From Mercurialis annua (taxonomy: Eukaryota > Streptophyta > Magnoliopsida > Malpighiales > Euphorbiaceae), in NCBI RefSeq assembly GCF_937616625.2, contig NC_065571.1:11410501-11474500 (forward strand): 64,000 nt of DNA. Direction: 5' to 3'. The translations under genes and the position numbers were made by a program. Shown here one piece after another: positions 49,754-63,686 of the stretch (positions are counted from its first letter, which is position 1; each line of letters opens with the position of its first letter). Below the pieces are notes generated by a model that was given only the letters and a program-made list of their open reading frames with translations, did not search any database and was not told the origin of the DNA.

Positions 49754-51101
49754 TGTAATACCCCGTAAGTTCAGGTGCCGTTTAGTACAACGTGTCCGGT
49801 AGAGAAGGACCGGAGTTACAGAAATAAATATATTGGATATTAAAGAAAAGGATAATATGGAGTAGGACGTAATTGTTTATGGATTGGAATAAGAAAATAA
49901 GGAAAAATATCAAGAAAAGTCACAAACTTTAGATCAGGGACTAAAGTGGTAATTTAACCAGTTAAGTCCGAAAATGGAATTATTTCGCCAAGGTCTGCGA
50001 AATGTTTCATAGTATTGGTGGTAAAAGTTTCAGGTCAATCGGAGACCTTTTAAAATTTGGACGCGGATTCATTTTGGGCTAAATTGTCAATTTTGAAGAA
50101 TTCAAGGACCAAAGTGCAAATTAGCCAATTTAGCCTCGAGAATAGAAATTGGAAGATTATCGACGGAAATAATTATTTTTGGAGTAGTATTATTTATTGG
50201 GATATAAATAATACGTAGATAATCGAGTTTAAATGAATTTGTACATCGTATTATCGAACATATATAGATTGTGAAAACTAGTATATGATCCGGGGGAAAC
50301 AAGCTACCTATTGGGTGTCAATAGGCTGTGTGATCACCAGCGTCCGGGTAAGTCATAGATAGAGATTTCATGGGTCGTCTATCATACTTGTTTGTGCATG
50401 CGATACAGAGCCTATCTGGTTGAACTATCCCGGGGCCTGTATCTGCGAGTCGGCTGGTTGAACTATCCCGGACTCATATCGATCGATCGTTAGATGTTGT
50501 GATAATGTTCATTATGCATACTAAGATATTAGGGTTTCGATCGGATCAAATGCTTGAAGTATAATATGTTTGTATATATGTGTTTTGTTTTAAATGCGAT
50601 GTTATTTTCTATAATACCCTAGTAATGTGTTTTCTCACTCAGTATTTCCCCAAATACTGACCCCTCACATTGATGTTTTTCAGGTGTTTAGAGTCAGATC
50701 AGACAGACCATTTTTGGTGTGCTGGGTACAAGACCCCTTGGTGCTGCAGTAGTATACGTGTGACGAGTCTTAGCCTAGTATAGTTAGGTCTTATAGGTTG
50801 TGTACGTATTTAATGTTTGTTTGATGTGATGTCTTTTGGTTGTCAGTTTTGTATTGATCGATAGACGGGCTAGTACGTACAAGTTACGGAAGTGAGATAC
50901 CCACTATGGTTGTATCGATGATGTGATATATATATGATGTACGTTATGATTGTAAACGTGTCTTATTATTACATGTTTATAGGATAGTTGTGTTTGCGTT
51001 TCCGCGAAAAAGTTAGAGTGGTTTTAGGCTTGCTACGGGTTTCGGAGCTACCACTCCCATTCCCTAGCGCCGGTCTCGGCTCAATAATTTGGGTCGTGAC
51101 A
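49754..51101 (+). repeat. 3' LTR of the nested element
   Basis: 1348 bp; TGTAATACCCCG to GGGTCGTGACA, directly followed by the CTGCG duplication. See the 5' copy for differences. Confidence 0.93.
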
Positions 51102-51106
51102 CTGCG

Positions 51107-51608
51107 CCTGACCATTAGCTATGTCCGCATCTTCCCTCAAATTGCGGTATCTCCGCACACTTGACCAGAAATAGTCACCTCTGTATTCCTCAACGTCTAA
51201 CTCATCTAACTCTTCTTCTTCATACTCTTCTTCCTGAGGATTTTCCTCTTCTGCTTCTTCTTCTAATTCTTCTTCTGGATCCTCCTCAGGATCCTCCTCA
51301 GGGTCTTCCTCAGAATCTTCTTCAAGATCCTCTTCCGGGTCTTCCTCCGGTTCCTCTTCCTCTTCTTCGCTGTATTCAATCTCCGGCGAATGTTCTCTAA
51401 CTCTGTTTTTGGAAGAACTACCTATCTCTGACACAGACATAAAACCATTTTGATATATTTCTGGCGATGCTCCATGGTTTGCGTGGAATCCATTCTGATG
51501 GACCCCAGATGGGTCGCCCACTTCATTATGAAACCCGTTTTGAAATATAGGAGGCGCTTCCTCCCGTTCTTCATCAGCATGCGACTGAGCTCCGTTTTGC
51601 CCAGACAT
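51107..51608 (-). pseudogene. gag-like frame, N-terminal part (outer element)
   Basis: Starts at a Met codon at 51608 (MSGQNGAQSHADEE...), about 0.5 kb inside the primer site. It has three related repeats containing QNGFH or QNGFM, then a run of about 60 residues made almost only of Glu, Asp and Pro, repeating an EEDPEED unit. The Gag homology proper lies in the second part at 46397-46990 beyond the nested insertion. The long acidic tract is unusual for a Gag N-terminus. An in-frame upstream Met at 51671 is an alternative start. Confidence 0.7.
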
Positions 51609-52000
51609 GCTGAAAAGAAACAATTTCGAACGTAAGCGACCATCTGAGCCCATTTCACACGCAATTCCCAAGTCAGCTTATATAATGCTGTAAACATTTA
51701 GCATTTAATCCAACTGCATGTAATTTGCAAGCAGATAATCACTTAACAATCTCAGTGCAAATAACAAATACTTAACCCTCTCAATCGATCATAATTTGCA
51801 AACATGTAACCACCTTCTATATCTTAGCACAAGCAACACATACTTAATTGCCTTAGTCGTCTGTATAAACAGATACTATTCACTTACTAATGCACACATA
51901 ACACAATTACAGACAACCACGGTCTGACTCTTGCTGCAGTAGTTCCTAGGTATACTTACTGACAGATACTCCCGGTCAAACAAGCAATCAGACAACTCTA

Positions 52001-52077
52001 GCAGTGGTAACTGGACCAAACTGCTCTCAAACAAGCATTGAAACAAACTTGCAGTGGTAACTGGACCAAACTGCTCT
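52001..52077 (-). repeat. Duplicated 27-bp leader motif next to the primer site
   Basis: An exact 27-bp sequence occurs at 52001-52027 and 52051-52077 (period 50 bp). Its ends, GCAGT and ACTGC, are complementary, so each copy can form a stem-loop around TTGGTCCAGTTACC in the element RNA. The copy nearer the LTR overlaps the primer site. A similar doubled GCAGTTGGTCCA motif follows the primer site of the nested element. It is a candidate packaging or dimerisation signal. Confidence 0.65.
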
Positions 52078-52084
52078 GATACCA
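52073..52084 (-). other. Primer-binding site of the outer element
   Basis: On the minus strand TGGTATCAGAGC, complementary to initiator methionine tRNA, four bases inside the right LTR. This makes the right LTR the 5' LTR. Confidence 0.92.
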
Positions 52085-52088
52085 ACAT

Positions 52089-54634
52089 TGTCACGACCCA
52101 AAATTTATTGAGCCGCAACCGGCGCTAGGGAACGGGAGTGGTAGCTCCGGAACCCGTAGCAAGCCTAAAATCACAATTTATTTTTCGCAAATATAATATA
52201 AACAAATAACAACAAACAACGGAAGCAAATATACATATATATATAACATATAACCGAATATGTACACTAACTGTTTCAAAACCTCGCGGGCTCTAGTTAC
52301 CGTACCCTGTACGAACTGGCCTCGCGGTACTATATACATCAGTTAGTGTTTCAAACATCTCACTGGCATCTGGGGCCGTGGATCAAATATAACGTACGTA
52401 GCCTATCAAAAGCATATAGACAAATACAGCAGTTGATATATACAATCAAAGTAAACTGCTGATTAGGCTACTCTTCTGTTGACACAGGACCACTACTGCA
52501 GCACTCACAGAAGTCATAAACTAACATATACAGCTGACTTCTGCACCCCAAAATTGGCCTCTAGCTAGGTCCACAAGCTAAGCACCTGGAAGACATCAAA
52601 GGTGAGGGGTCAGTATTTGGGGAAATACTGAGTGAGTTCACAGTTTACTAACGGTATTATTTTAAAAACATAGCATCGCATTTCAAATCAATATTAATAT
52701 GAAAATACATATGAACAAGTACTCGATCCTTTCGAAACTAAAATCCTGAAACATAACGTAACTCACTATTATTCAAATCATACTGATTCCATTAGTCTGA
52801 CCCGGGAGCGTTCACGTTCAACCACGTCAGTCAGAACATATCTCTTAATCCCCAAATAAGTGGGTCCAACCCACTGGTAGGTCCAACCTGCTAGATACGG
52901 GGCTCAGGTTACACTGTAACCGAGTTCACTCTCGTATAGCATTCACATTATAGCTTTCATAATCAAACCATGCATGCATCTCAAATCATATCTTATAGTC
53001 AGACACGCTAGACTGACTCGATTACTGGTGATCACACAGCCTATTGACACCCAATAGGTAGCTAGTTTCGTTGGATCGCATACTAGGTTCTCGTACATAA
53101 AACTTAATCAGAACATGTAGCATATCAACAATTCATATATATATATATATAGTGCGATCCATATAAACAGTATATATATATATAATATGATATCAACATA
53201 ATATTAATCGATAATACACGAAAGTAAAGTGCAACTCACAGTGACCGCAATCCAAGAAATAATATGATCGATTTGATAGTATGCTCTCGCTAGTCCGCCT
53301 CTATTGACTCCACTACTCGCTGACACGTCTGATAAATCGTTAATAGTTAGACGTGATTCTCGTATTCTTGTACGTATAATTCTTTTAAGTTTTAGGATTT
53401 AGTTTTGTTTTACACTTATTTACGTATTCAATATCTCTAGTCGTATAAACGACTTAGCGAATACTATTTCTCATAATTGAAAATCGCTTAACGTCCTTGA
53501 CGTTTTCCATTATTATTATTTATCTAAAACGTCGAGCTAATCTCGAGATTAATGACTCTCAAAGTCCGAAACCCGTCCTTTAGAGTCAAATTACTCAAAA
53601 CGTCGAATGCCTAGGTCAATTACAGTTTGCATACGTGTGGAGGCGAGTTGGGGTGCACGGGTGTGCGTTTTGGTGGGTGCACGATCGTGCAACTGAGTAC
53701 ACGTTCGTGCACCTCAGGGGTACACGTTCGTGTACTCATTGTACACGTTCGTGTACCATGAGAAGTACACGTTCGTGCACCCGTGGTACACGGTCGTGTA
53801 CCACGTGCACAGCCCCGGAAATCAGATTTTCCGGGGTTTCGCCACAATCCCGACGTGCTAAACATACCCACGCTCAATACCCATATCTCGGTTTCTTCAA
53901 AAACGCCATAATAAACTCAAAAACGTCAAATTCAATCCAAAATCATAATCCCATGAAAACAGCCCACAAAACCATCTTTTTCATGCCAAAACCCGACCTC
54001 TTACCTTAATTTGATGGCCGGAGGTGATAGAGCTTTCCGTTCTGAAGAAATCGCCGCTTGAATCGCTCGAATCGGACGTCGAACGGAGAAACGGCGGCGA
54101 AACGACGGAAATCGATCGGAAATCTCTCAATCTCTCTGGACGCTTCCTGATTCTCAAATTCATATTTTCATTTCATATATAATCCGGCTAAAGTGCCACT
54201 TTGGTCCTTGTTCTTTTTGCTTTCTATCATTTATCCTTTAAACTTTTCAATCATACGATTTAGTCCATAACTAAATCGTTAATCTCTTTTATTACGACTT
54301 ATACATATTATTTATATCCTATAAATAATACAAATCTCGATAATAACACTTTCCCGTCAAATCCAATATTTCTATTTTCGACACAAAGTGGCTAAATTAC
54401 CGGTTTGGTCCCTATACCTTATTTTGGACTTTTCTTGACATTTTTCCTTTTAATTCCAATTCTAACTTTAGAATTGAAATATAACCTTAGTTTTCTCATA
54501 GTTAATTTCTCAAAACCGACTTACTTGAAACTATTTACTTTATCTTTTCAGAAATTCTTCTGATATCACCACTCTGGCGAATCCAAACTGGACACGTGGT
54601 CCAATTAGATAATTAAATAATTTGGGGTATTACA
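52089..54634 (-). repeat. 5' LTR of the outer Gypsy-type element (2546 bp)
   Basis: Direct copy of 40735-43281. Carries the same hairpin (52611-52630) and palindrome array (53677-53810). Followed by the CACTC duplication. Confidence 0.93.
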
Positions 54635-55564
54635 CACTCTCATTACCAATAAGTCCATATATATCAAAAGGATAATATCTTAACCATAATAAATTCTACA
54701 TATTGATTTAAATCAAAACATCTTTCATTTATAAACACCATTGCACAAGGTATCATTTGAAACGTTCAAAGAAATATTTCATCGAACACCGTTCGTGCGT
54801 TATCAAACAACCATATAAAACCATTTAAAACACAATAAACCTTGACACTTTGAATATCAAAATAGCAAATTGATTTCAGTAACAAGGGCTAGTATATCTA
54901 CTCACAACACAACAACCAAAACTAGTCCAAAATATCGTCAAAAGTTGCCTTACTTCCTATTTGCAATGTCGTTGCCAAAACGAGTACCTAAATCATAAAT
55001 GTAAATCCCAAAATACCATCACAACCACATATATATACTTATACACATATCTAAAACTGAATTGACCTAAATTCAGCTCATACAAATGGATTTCTATATG
55101 ATGTATGCATGATTATAAACTTGGCAACAAATCTGCCTTAGTAGGCAGAACATTAGGCCTCTAATATAACATGTCCTTGGAACAATAGAGACATAATTTT
55201 AACAAACCCTTAGGTAAATTTTAGCCCTCTGAGTCTAGAATTCAAAGTAAAAATAATTTCACCAATTCAACATCTGAGCAATGAATTATGCAAGTTTTAA
55301 TAAGGTGAGGTCAAACTGCCTTCACAGTTGAAGCAATAAACTGTCCATGTGATTTTAGGTTTCGAAACGATCAAACCAATTTAAACTTAAAGAACAAAAG
55401 TTGTAGGAGACACTCTAGAGTTTCTCTGGAATCAAGATTTACTTGATTTGGAGTGATATAACTCGACTTATGTGCAAAATACAAAATCTTTAATTTATGT
55501 TATAAAACAGAACAAAGCAACAAAGAGGTAAACTATAATTTAAAGCACAAATTGATACAAGAAC

Positions 55565-57195
<1,631 letters not shown>

Positions 57196-57634
57196 AGAAC
57201 TTACCAAGTAGGTTCTTCCACACCTTCTAATATCTTACAACTTGAATAATTGAGGTTTAGGTTGCTGAAATGGAGTTAGGGATGATGGAATTCGAATTCT
57301 TCTTTTAGGTTTAAGGTTTTGAACAAAACAAACATTAAAAGGGTGCTTTTTAAGTTATAATAAAGGATATTTGTATGTAAAATAAAATAATTGATTTATA
57401 TATAAATGATAATATTTCATTTAGTCCTTGCACAATTTCATAAGGTCCATTTAAATTTCAAAGTTTTAATTCGTTTAAAACAAACAAAATCAACCTAATT
57501 TATCAACGAACTTCATTTTTAATTGAGTCCTATCAGTTCTCAAACCAATGAATTGACATTCTAAATATACTTTATAATTTGAATGAATGATAATGAATGC
57601 ATATCTAACGATAAAATACGGATGTGACACCTCA

Positions 57635-59341
57635 TCTGTCGTCAGTCGGTCTGTGTTATCGGAATATGGACATAGTCAAACACATAAGTTCTTTGTTTTG
57701 TTGATACAGGTCCAGTGGTTCAAACCAGGGTTGATTCCGAATTTAAACAAACCCGAAATCATGTTTGGAATAGTCTGGTTTTGGTGGGCTTGGAATTCGA
57801 GGCCCGGTGGGCATAGCAGGTTACAAGTTTAGGCTTATAGGTTCGAAATAATTTAGAATTGACCCATTACAATATAACAAAAGATCCTATAACTAATTAC
57901 ATGTCCATGGGCTTAAAACGGGGTCCAATTCCGGGTTCAAATGAACTCAGAAACACAAAAATTCGATTGGATTGAATCTAGAAGATTTGTGAACATTATG
58001 GGATCAAGAACATGGACGAACAGTGGCGCCACTATAAGTGGTGGCGGCGGTGCCATCATGGCTAGGTCGAGGGGACTCATCTTTTTGGTTCGGTTTCATT
58101 CAAAAACACTCAAAAAGATAAAAAGACACAAGGAAACTCTCTGGAACATACTGGAATCGAAACACGGTGTCTAACATCAAATTAAACACCCTAAATACAT
58201 GTTTCTAAGCTGATTTCATGGCAATCGTGACAAAACAACTAAGAACACAATCAACATGGCAAACATGGTTATTATGGCAATTTGGGCTACAAGCATGTAT
58301 TCTAAGTATTAAAATTAAACAGTTTCAACACATGATTCAAACATATAAAACAACCTATAAACATGTTTCTAAGTTAATTTCATGGCAATCATATCAAAAG
58401 TTTAAAAACATGACAATTATGACAAAAACACATTTTATGGAAATTTCACAGCCAAACAACCTAAACATGCAATCTAATATATCAATTTTAGAAGTTCTAA
58501 ATTAAATATGATAAATAGTGATGCAAAAAAAATTTGGATCCTCAAAAGTACCTTTCTGAGTCCTTAACTTGTTTTCTGGTGATCCGGATGTGGAATCCAT
58601 CTTCGGATAGATATGCAATAATATGTTCTTAGTGATTGAAGCATTTCTAGCTTATTTGATCGACTAACGTATGTGCTTGAGGAGTTCGGCCTACACTAAA
58701 TTTTCCTAGTGTTTGGTGTTTGATTTTCTATACGTAATAATTTCGCTGGTTCGACATTTAGCTAGGCTGCCCTAAGGTCCCATTTGTAGTGATTTAGGTT
58801 GACTTAGGTGTTCGTATTACATCAGGAATGTGAGAGTGTGTGGAGTGATAGCTTTAGAAGTCTAATAGGGATTAAGATTAAGTATAACATTTATATTTAT
58901 GATTTTGCAAATTAAATTCGTATTAAACCTTGCATGCTAAGCAAAATGGGTCTAAAAGTTTATTTTGCGCCCGAAAATATTAAATACGACTTCAAACTTG
59001 CAAATTGGCCCATAAACTTCTAAAATATTATAATTAGTCCAATTTCTCAGACTTAGATGACAATAGGCTATAGCTAATTATTTTTTAATCTTTTAGATTT
59101 GCAACTACGCACTGATCTGACCAGCTTGAATCCAAACAAGTGCACCACAAGCCCGTCACTCAGACGAATTTCTCTAGAAGTTATTATTGGACGCTTCAGT
59201 CTCTTATCACTTTTACCTAACCGGAAAATAGGTGTCGACATGTTGTTTATTCTTGGGTTCATTCCTGTTTAGAATTCATCATTCAATATGTATTTGTTTG
59301 GTTCTGATAACTTCTCCGATTCAAAGTTTTGTCAAGCTTTT
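57635..59341 (-). other. Probable internal sequence of a degraded Gypsy element
   Basis: Lies directly inside the primer site of the LTR at 59360-60035 and so would be the 5' end of that element's internal region. A short frame at 59262-59074 is the only open stretch near the primer site and shows no motif I recognise. No Gag or pol homology was found; the rest of the stretch is unassigned. Confidence 0.35.
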
Positions 59342-59358
59342 CCCACAAACGGCGCCAA
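59342..59358 (-). other. TTGGCGCC-type primer-binding site
   Basis: On the minus strand TTGGCGCCGTTTGTGGG starts within two bases of an LTR end. This form is characteristic of plant Tat/Ogre and Athila Gypsy elements, which prime from tRNAs other than initiator methionine. Confidence 0.7.
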
Positions 59359-59359
59359 T

Positions 59360-60035
59360 TGATGGAGTCTGACTTCTCAACGGGTGTTACCCTACAAAAT
59401 AACGTTAGATTGTTGATAGGACGATGGTTGTTCGATGAACGCTCTGATTCTTAAGTAAGTTATGAGTATAAGAGAGTATTAATTGTAATTCTAATTAATT
59501 TATGCATAGGCATACCTCAAGTCATTTTTATAGTGAGCATGAAGAAAAATACCTTGTAGAGTCCAAATTGGAAATGAATTCCCACTTAGCATATACTAGC
59601 ATATGAGTTCAAATAGGAAAAAGATTCTTATTTGGCATGCGAGTCTATTTAAAAATAAGTCTGCTAAATAGGATTATACTTCTCAAATAGAAATATGATT
59701 CTGAATAGGAATGTATTATTGTTCTTCTAGAAGATCTGAATCTTCTAGAATCTCCTCCGTTATCGGTATTGAATTATATATTCAAATTCTAAATCTTTGA
59801 ATATCCGCATTCAGATCTGATTACTGAATCCTAAGGATTCGCTCTTGTACTTGTTTAGGTGAATCCGTATGGATTCTATTTTAAGTGGATGAACCTCGTA
59901 AGACTCGATCTTCCTTAATTCGAACTTGATTCTCTTTGATTTATCATTTTTCGGAGACTTCCGAGGTCCGTTTCGGTCGGCGAATACCACATGACTCGGT
60001 TCGTAATATTACTATGTGGAGTTGGGTTTTCATCA
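59360..60035 (-). repeat. Single LTR of a Tat/Athila-like Gypsy element (676 bp)
   Basis: On the minus strand it begins TGATGAAAACCCAACTCC and ends CAGACTCCATCA, directly followed by the primer site. It would be the 5' LTR; I find no second copy in the window, so the element is truncated or its other LTR is lost. The exact outer border is inferred from the TGATG...CATCA ends. Confidence 0.6.
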
Positions 60036-60236
60036 ATTATTTATTTATTCTAATATATTTTAATTTGTTATTTCTTTTAAATGCTAACCATTTTTTATAG
60101 CAATATGATTATATCTACTGCATATAAATAATTAATTAATAAAATTTATGATAAATTAAATGATTTTTAATTTTAAGTATTGATTAATTATTAATATTAA
60201 GTTTAATTTCAATTTAAGTTTAAATTGAACCTTTAT

Positions 60237-60368
60237 AAAAATTAATTAATTTTTCAAGCCGTGAACTGTAACCGGCAATTCCAAACCAAAATTGTCAATT
60301 CAAGTGTTGAACTGTGAATCGGAAATTCTGAACCGAAATTTTCGGTTTGTGAAACGTGGTCACCCCTA
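60237..60368. repeat. Possible hAT-element end fragment
   Basis: GGTT/AACC-type motifs (AACCGGCAATTCC, AACCGAAATTTTCGGTTTG) and a terminus ACCCCTAA resemble the subterminal part of the hAT-like element at 10538-11083 (TAGGGGTG...). Only one end is recognisable. Confidence 0.35.
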
Positions 60369-60749
60369 ACAATAAGTAGTTTATATGATTTGTAACCGAT
60401 TTAAAAATATATATTTTTTGGAAAATATTTGAAAATTTACGGATAAATAAATAAAAATGAAAAAAAAAGACATTTGTGGCTATCATAAGGTAGTTCCACC
60501 TATGGGCATGTAGTTGTTATTTATTATTTTGGATAACCTATTTTCGGTCCCTGTATTCAAATTTTGTTGACATTCTATTCCTATATTTTTTATAGAAATT
60601 AAATGTATACACGTTTATATTCATCAAATTAAATTATTCTTTTTTAAATCAAATTTTATTAAATCGAATCTAATACGGTTTACACCTATAAAAATTTCAA
60701 CAAAAAAAATTAAAACTAAATCCGATAATTTGACATAGAACATACAATT

Positions 60750-62275
60750 TGTTAGTGATATGCACTAGGTCAATCATGTTTGACCATGTTTTGACTTTAT
60801 CATTTTATTATTTATTGATTGGCAGTTTTTATCATTTTATATTAATGATTAAAATACTTGAATGGTTAATTCTTTCTAAGGTCATCGAGTATGTGACTTG
60901 ATAGTAGAACCCTTAGGTTTAATAAAAGAATTATATACCATCTATCCCTAGTCTTAATAGAACATTGAGACTAGTATGATGTTGACTGATGATTATGTTT
61001 TACTAATCATGTATATGAGATATTAAGTCAAATTATAGGTGCTATTTGAGAAATAAGGCACTGGATGACCCACTGTGAGAATACTACATAGATCACTGTC
61101 ATAAGTAATTCTCATTACAGTTCTATTAGTATAATCATTTGACCTTGAAATCATCATGGATTTCTACATAGCTATTTCATATTTTGATACAGTCTTACAT
61201 TATCTTTAACAGGATAATGGAATAGATTGTCATTGGATATGAAAGTAACTATGTGAGAAATGTGAGTGACTGAGAAGGAATTTGTCCCTCATTTATTTGA
61301 GTAAGATATCTATGGGCCCCTTGAAGAAGATAGACTGAAGAAAATGCATGACCATGCTAATTGATAAGAAGTTATCATTTTCAGTCTACTTAGAGTCAAG
61401 AAACTAATGGTTGAATGTTATAAGGATGACATAACTATGCCTTATATTCAATCTGGATATCGAGAGACAAAGGGATTAAAATATTATTGTAAATGGTTAA
61501 ATCGGATTATCGATATTCATATAACTTGGGTAGTCATAATGTCTTGCTAGAGGCCACTTATGACTTGTGGGCTGAAATAGGGATTTCGAGCCTACTGCCA
61601 ACGTCATATGAACCTACAGGGTCGCACACTAAGAACAGGCCCAAAACAGTTATGGGTTGTACAAGCCCAATGTGATTAAGTGATTAATTATATATATATA
61701 TATATATATATAATTCGTAATATATATATATATATTAATAAATATATATATTAATTCGAAATTTGAGGATAAGTGTTTTCCTTAATTTATTATTTTTGGA
61801 AGATAATAAATATAGTAATTAATATATATATGGATAATTATCAAAAAGGAGTTTTTGATAAACATAAACTTGTAGAATTGCAATGAGATTGAAATTCGAA
61901 TTTGTCTCAAACCCTAGTGTTATTTATCACTATAAATACTCATTAAGCAATTGGTTTGAGAATCACGAAATTCATTATTCACTAAATCACTAAAATTCGA
62001 AATTGCTTGTGAAGCAATAGTGCTAGCACACAAGCACTAGTTTTGGCTAAGGTCTGTTCGTGTGGATACTCGTAGAGGACGCGTTCTTTTGGAGGCGTTT
62101 CTGATCCGAGGCCAGGTATCACCAAAGTGAACCACCTCCTTCCTTCCTACATTGCTGTTGAATTCGACATAAAAGTAAGTAATTATTCTATTAATTCGAA
62201 TTACATGGATTTTGGTTTGGGTTTTTAGATAAATTTTTGAAATTCCGCTGCGTTATGAACCTATAAAACCCAACA
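60750..62275 (+). mobile_element. Solo LTR, copy B (1526 bp)
   Basis: Same family as 55565-57195: starts TGTTAGTGATATGC, ends AAAACCCAACA. It has its own 5-bp duplication, CAATT, at 60745-60749 and 62276-62280. It differs from copy A at scattered sites and has a far shorter TA run. The TATA-like CTATAAATACT is near 61930. Confidence 0.82.
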
Positions 62276-62528
62276 CAATTTACGTTAACACGGCTGCCTG
62301 ATTCGTAGATCCACTTAATGAAATAAAAAAAAAAAATCAAACGTTTCATCAATAAGTGTCTCAATCAAATTTTTCGAACACTAGGAAACTGATTTTTGAT
62401 ATCACTATAACCATAACACTTGATTCAACCATCACTTCTGAATTAGTTGTTTAGATTTTAATTTTAATTTTAATTATTATATTTCTATACATTGAGACTA
62501 ACTCCTATATTTTATGGTTGTTGAAAGG

Positions 62529-62759
62529 GGGGTTTTGCTCAAATAATTCCCCTTAAAAAAATATTCCCACTTAGTGTCTTTTCCATAAATCCGTAATTGT
62601 GAATTGCGGATTCATGACTTAATCATCTGATTAACTATAATCAGGTGACTAAGGTCTGATTTCATGGGGCCCCAATCCGCAAGTCACAATTGCGGATTGA
62701 TGCAAGGGGCACTAAATGGGAATATGTGTTTTTATAGGAATTATTTGGGCAAAAACCCT
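62529..62759. mobile_element. Probable MITE with inverted ends (about 231 bp)
   Basis: The left end GGGGTTTTGCTCAAATAATTCC pairs with the right end read inward, AGGGTTTTTGCCCAAATAATTCC. Inner blocks ATATTCCCACTTAGTG and CACTAAATGGGAATAT pair too, as do two GCGGATT/AATCCGC segments. The flanks GTTGAAAGG and ATTGAAATG match at 7 of 9 positions, a possible worn 9-bp duplication. Confidence 0.55.
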
Positions 62760-62768
62760 ATTGAAATG

Positions 62769-63680
62769 GGTCCTTGCATTTTTACTTTCATCAATGTTAA
62801 GTTCCTAAAATACATTTTAATCTTTTCAACAGTTGGGTATTTCCTTAAAACTTACATAAATATTTTATTCATTAATCTAGGGTGGCAATAAATTCAATAA
62901 TGGTTTCTCATATCCATAATCTTAATTTAATTATACTAAGGATCAATTACTATTGATCTCATGAGTTAAAGTACAAACTCTTATTTATTTTCTCAGTTTT
63001 GAAAAGTCATCATTTTCTCCCGTGAATTTAATATTTTATATAACTAGAATTCTCTTATAAAAGAAAGTTACATTAAAAAATAAAATAAATTGTACAGGGT
63101 AAATAATAATTTATAATCCATGAGAGAAACATAATGGGTAATAGTAATTGACCCTTAAACTAAATATGACTATGTAATTATTATTATTTTAATATGGATA
63201 AAAGATAGCTTATATTTGAAGTTTGAATATATCACAGAATAAGAAAATGCGCTTGTCCGTCTACTTACTAAATTAATTAAAAATAAAGTAAGTAATTTTA
63301 GCTAAATATTAAATTTAAAAAATATTATAGTAAGTAATGAAAATATGAGAAATTAGTAATTGATTTGATGTGATAATTGTGTACATTCTTAAAATATGGA
63401 TGATTGAGAGCTTCTTGTGCTCATAGTCTTTTAGTATCACTTATGGAAAGCAATTCCTGCCAAGAACACAACCAATTACTCTAATGCTTAAAGCTGAACC
63501 AAACCAGAGAATCCAAGCTGGTAACATTTTAGGTAAAAAAAATGTATGTATGCCTAAAATTTTAAATCTAAAACCAAAATAATATTTCTTTTCAGAAATT
63601 AAGTTATTCCTCCAAATATCGTTTATTTTTATTTTAGCATCCTCCAATATCTTAGTTATAACTAAACATGAACCTTATTA
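62769..63680. other. Intergenic DNA, no gene seen
   Basis: AT-rich, no supported feature. Confidence 0.55.
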
Positions 63681-63686
63681 ACATTT

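Larger units (their letters stand above)
46996..51101 (+). mobile_element. Nested small LTR retrotransposon, non-autonomous (4.1 kb)
   Basis: The 5-bp target duplication CTGCG lies at 46991-46995 and 51102-51106. Direct LTRs of 1346 and 1348 bp flank an internal region of only 1.4 kb that has a primer site and a polypurine tract but no recognisable protein. It lies opposite in orientation to its host element and splits the host's gag. The PBS, PPT and LTR ends are shared with the host element, so both probably use the same helper machinery. Confidence 0.92.
40735..54634 (-). mobile_element. Ty3/Gypsy-type LTR retrotransposon, non-autonomous, carrying a nested element
   Basis: Two direct LTRs (40735-43281 and 52089-54634) flank an 8.8-kb internal region. 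The 5-bp target duplication is CACTC at 40730-40734 and 54635-54639. The primer site next to the right LTR and the polypurine tract next to the left LTR show that it reads on the minus strand. The only coding part is a gag-like frame; no protease, reverse transcriptase, RNase H or integrase motif is visible. It must therefore depend on a helper. LTR ends, PBS and PPT resemble Tekay/Del chromoviruses, which is an inference. The LTRs differ by only a few bases, so the insertion is recent. Confidence 0.9.
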
